Source: Peptococcaceae bacterium BRH_c23
GTDB taxonomy: Bacteria > Bacillota_B > Desulfitobacteriia > Desulfitobacteriales > Desulfitobacteriaceae
Length of the DNA stretch: 21,376 bases
Assembly: GCA_000961805.1 (NCBI GenBank)
Contig: LADV01000158.1
Location: forward strand, 1-21,376
Direction of reading: 5' to 3'
The position numbers and the translations under genes are program-made. Of the stretch, positions 20,585 to 21,376 are shown piece after piece (the first letter of the stretch is position 1; the number at the start of each line of letters is the position of its first letter). The notes under the pieces are model-generated. The model saw nothing but the letters and a program-made list of their open reading frames with translations. It was not told the origin of the DNA and did no database searches.

Positions 20585-21376
20585 TTAGAACGGGTTTTCG
20601 TTTCCTAATCCCCGTCGAACTTTAATCGGAAAATCACTTCGTTTACAAACATAGCCTATAATATTTGCAGCAAGAGTTTTCGCTAAGGTTAGCTCAGAAA
20701 TCAGTAAATTAGCCACCTCTGCAGGAACGGCCATTAGTAAACCACCGGAGGTTTGGGCATCAAATAGAACCATTTGTTCGAGTAAGGTTATTTTTTCTTC
20801 CCAATGGACTTGATCACCTAAATAGCGAGCATTTGAATGGGTCCCGCTGGAGACTCCCCCATATTTAAGAATATCCCAAACTTGGGGTAAAATCGGTAAC
20901 TTGTCATAGTCAAGCATCACGGATAAATCCGGATTTAACATTTCACTGAGATGGCCCAAAAGACCGAACCCCGATACGTCCGTACAGGCATGAACCGGAA
21001 ACGTCTGCATAACTTGGGCCGCCTTCAGGTTAAGTTCCAACATGACTGCAGTTAGGGCTGCTTCTACCTCGTCTCCCACAATCCCAGAATCAATCCCTGT
21101 AGCCAATATCCCAGTGCCTAGAGGTTTTGTCAAGATTAGCGCATCCCCAACAAGGGCACCACTTTTGCGGATTAACTTTTGTGGATGAACGAGTCCTGTT
21201 ACCGAAAGGCCATACTTTGGTGAAGCATCATCCACAGAATGCCCACCGACAATGGAAAACCCAGCTTCCGCAGCTTTCGCAGCACCACCGGCTAAAATGG
21301 CTCCTAAAGTTTCCATGGGCATCGTTTTGATTGGAAAGCTGACGATATTCAGAGCGAATATCGGTTTGGCTCCCAT
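20585..21376 (-). CDS. selD: Selenide, water dikinase (selenophosphate synthetase), 5' end outside window
   Basis: The last 263 aa of SelD (family length about 340-350); the ATG at the window edge is the internal Met of the AMGAKP motif, so the true start and the catalytic Cys/Sec and Gly-rich loop lie beyond 21376. Visible marks are MGAKPIFALNIVSFP, GGHSVDDASPKYGLSVTG (ATP/metal site), LILTKPLGTGILATG, ACTDVSGFGLLGHL, and FDAQTSGGLL near the end. SelD makes selenophosphate from selenide and ATP for selenocysteine-tRNA and selenouridine synthesis, so the organism probably makes selenoproteins. It is oriented minus; selA/selB or other genes may follow upstream outside the window. No terminator with a T-run was seen after the stop. 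Confidence 0.97.
   Translation of the reverse strand: MGAKPIFALNIVSFPIKTMPMETLGAILAGGAAKAAEAGFSIVGGHSVDDASPKYGLSVTGLVHPQKLIRKSGALVGDALILTKPLGTGILATGIDSGIVGDEVEAALTAVMLELNLKAAQVMQTFPVHACTDVSGFGLLGHLSEMLNPDLSVMLDYDKLPILPQVWDILKYGGVSSGTHSNARYLGDQVHWEEKITLLEQMVLFDAQTSGGLLMAVPAEVANLLISELTLAKTLAANIIGYVCKRSDFPIKVRRGLGNENPF

Noticed and set aside
1..21376. tRNA, rRNA, riboswitch or prophage
   Set aside because: No T-loop GGTTCGAATCC-like sequences with acceptor pairing, no rRNA segments, no recognised riboswitch core and no phage structural genes were seen by eye.

Overview
The window looks like chromosome from a low-GC, endospore-forming, anaerobic Firmicute, most like Desulfosporosinus or Desulfitobacterium (Peptococcaceae). 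This is an inference, with no search behind it. It rests on Shine-Dalgarno sites of the AGGAGG type, a Spo0E-family sporulation phosphatase, a DUF5667 secreted protein, an L-lactate permease beside an ATP-type PEP carboxykinase, and selD. No rRNA, tRNA, CRISPR array or prophage was seen.

Left part (1-6.4 kb). The window opens inside an IS200/IS605-type tnpB, whose right-end hairpin lies at 704-726. An EamA-family exporter (930-1853) follows. Next comes a small-gene cluster missed by simple ORF calling: a 59-aa Spo0E-like phosphatase overlapped by a possible 44-aa ORF, then a 28-aa one-helix peptide, closed by a terminator at 2404-2427. A DTW-domain tRNA aminocarboxypropyltransferase gene overlaps a YczE/YitT-type membrane protein gene by 4 nt, and a 59-aa unknown lies downstream. 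A 730-nt gene-poor stretch (4257-4984) holds a perfect 18-bp inverted repeat, two further hairpins and a cluster of degenerate GC-rich repeats of about 50-67 bp. It ends at a second EamA exporter. A LapA-like membrane protein is on the minus strand.

Middle part (6.5-13.7 kb). Lactate permease (minus) and pckA (plus) diverge from a 760-nt intergenic region. On the permease side, two palindromes exactly 21 bp apart sit just downstream of an extended -10. The region also contains a candidate minus-strand small RNA with its own TATAAT box, a perfect 19-bp palindrome at the -35 position and a U-run terminator. Downstream are a 39-aa Lys-rich protein gene on the minus strand, an M3-family oligoendopeptidase, a 29-aa one-helix peptide and an 89-aa unknown. 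The last two share a repeated upstream motif. Lactate permease and PEPCK fit growth on lactate: import, oxidation to pyruvate, and gluconeogenesis through oxaloacetate.

Right part (13.9-21.4 kb). In order: an HD-GYP c-di-GMP phosphodiesterase-type protein (minus); a secreted DUF5667 coiled-coil protein with an abnormal-looking C-terminus; a gene remnant; a DUF89 metal-dependent phosphatase; an EFR1-type flavodoxin/ferredoxin fusion; a 74-aa unknown that meets it tail to tail with zero spacing; a 48-aa basic protein; an SRAP (YedK/HMCES) abasic-site protein; a 27-bp tandem duplication; an 88-aa unknown; and the 3' three-quarters of selD leaving the window on the minus strand.

Most genes are ordinary housekeeping or accessory genes. 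The points most worth a second look are the hidden small genes, the lctP-pckA regulatory region and the 4.57-4.84 kb repeat cluster. No clearly new multi-gene system could be demonstrated from sequence alone.
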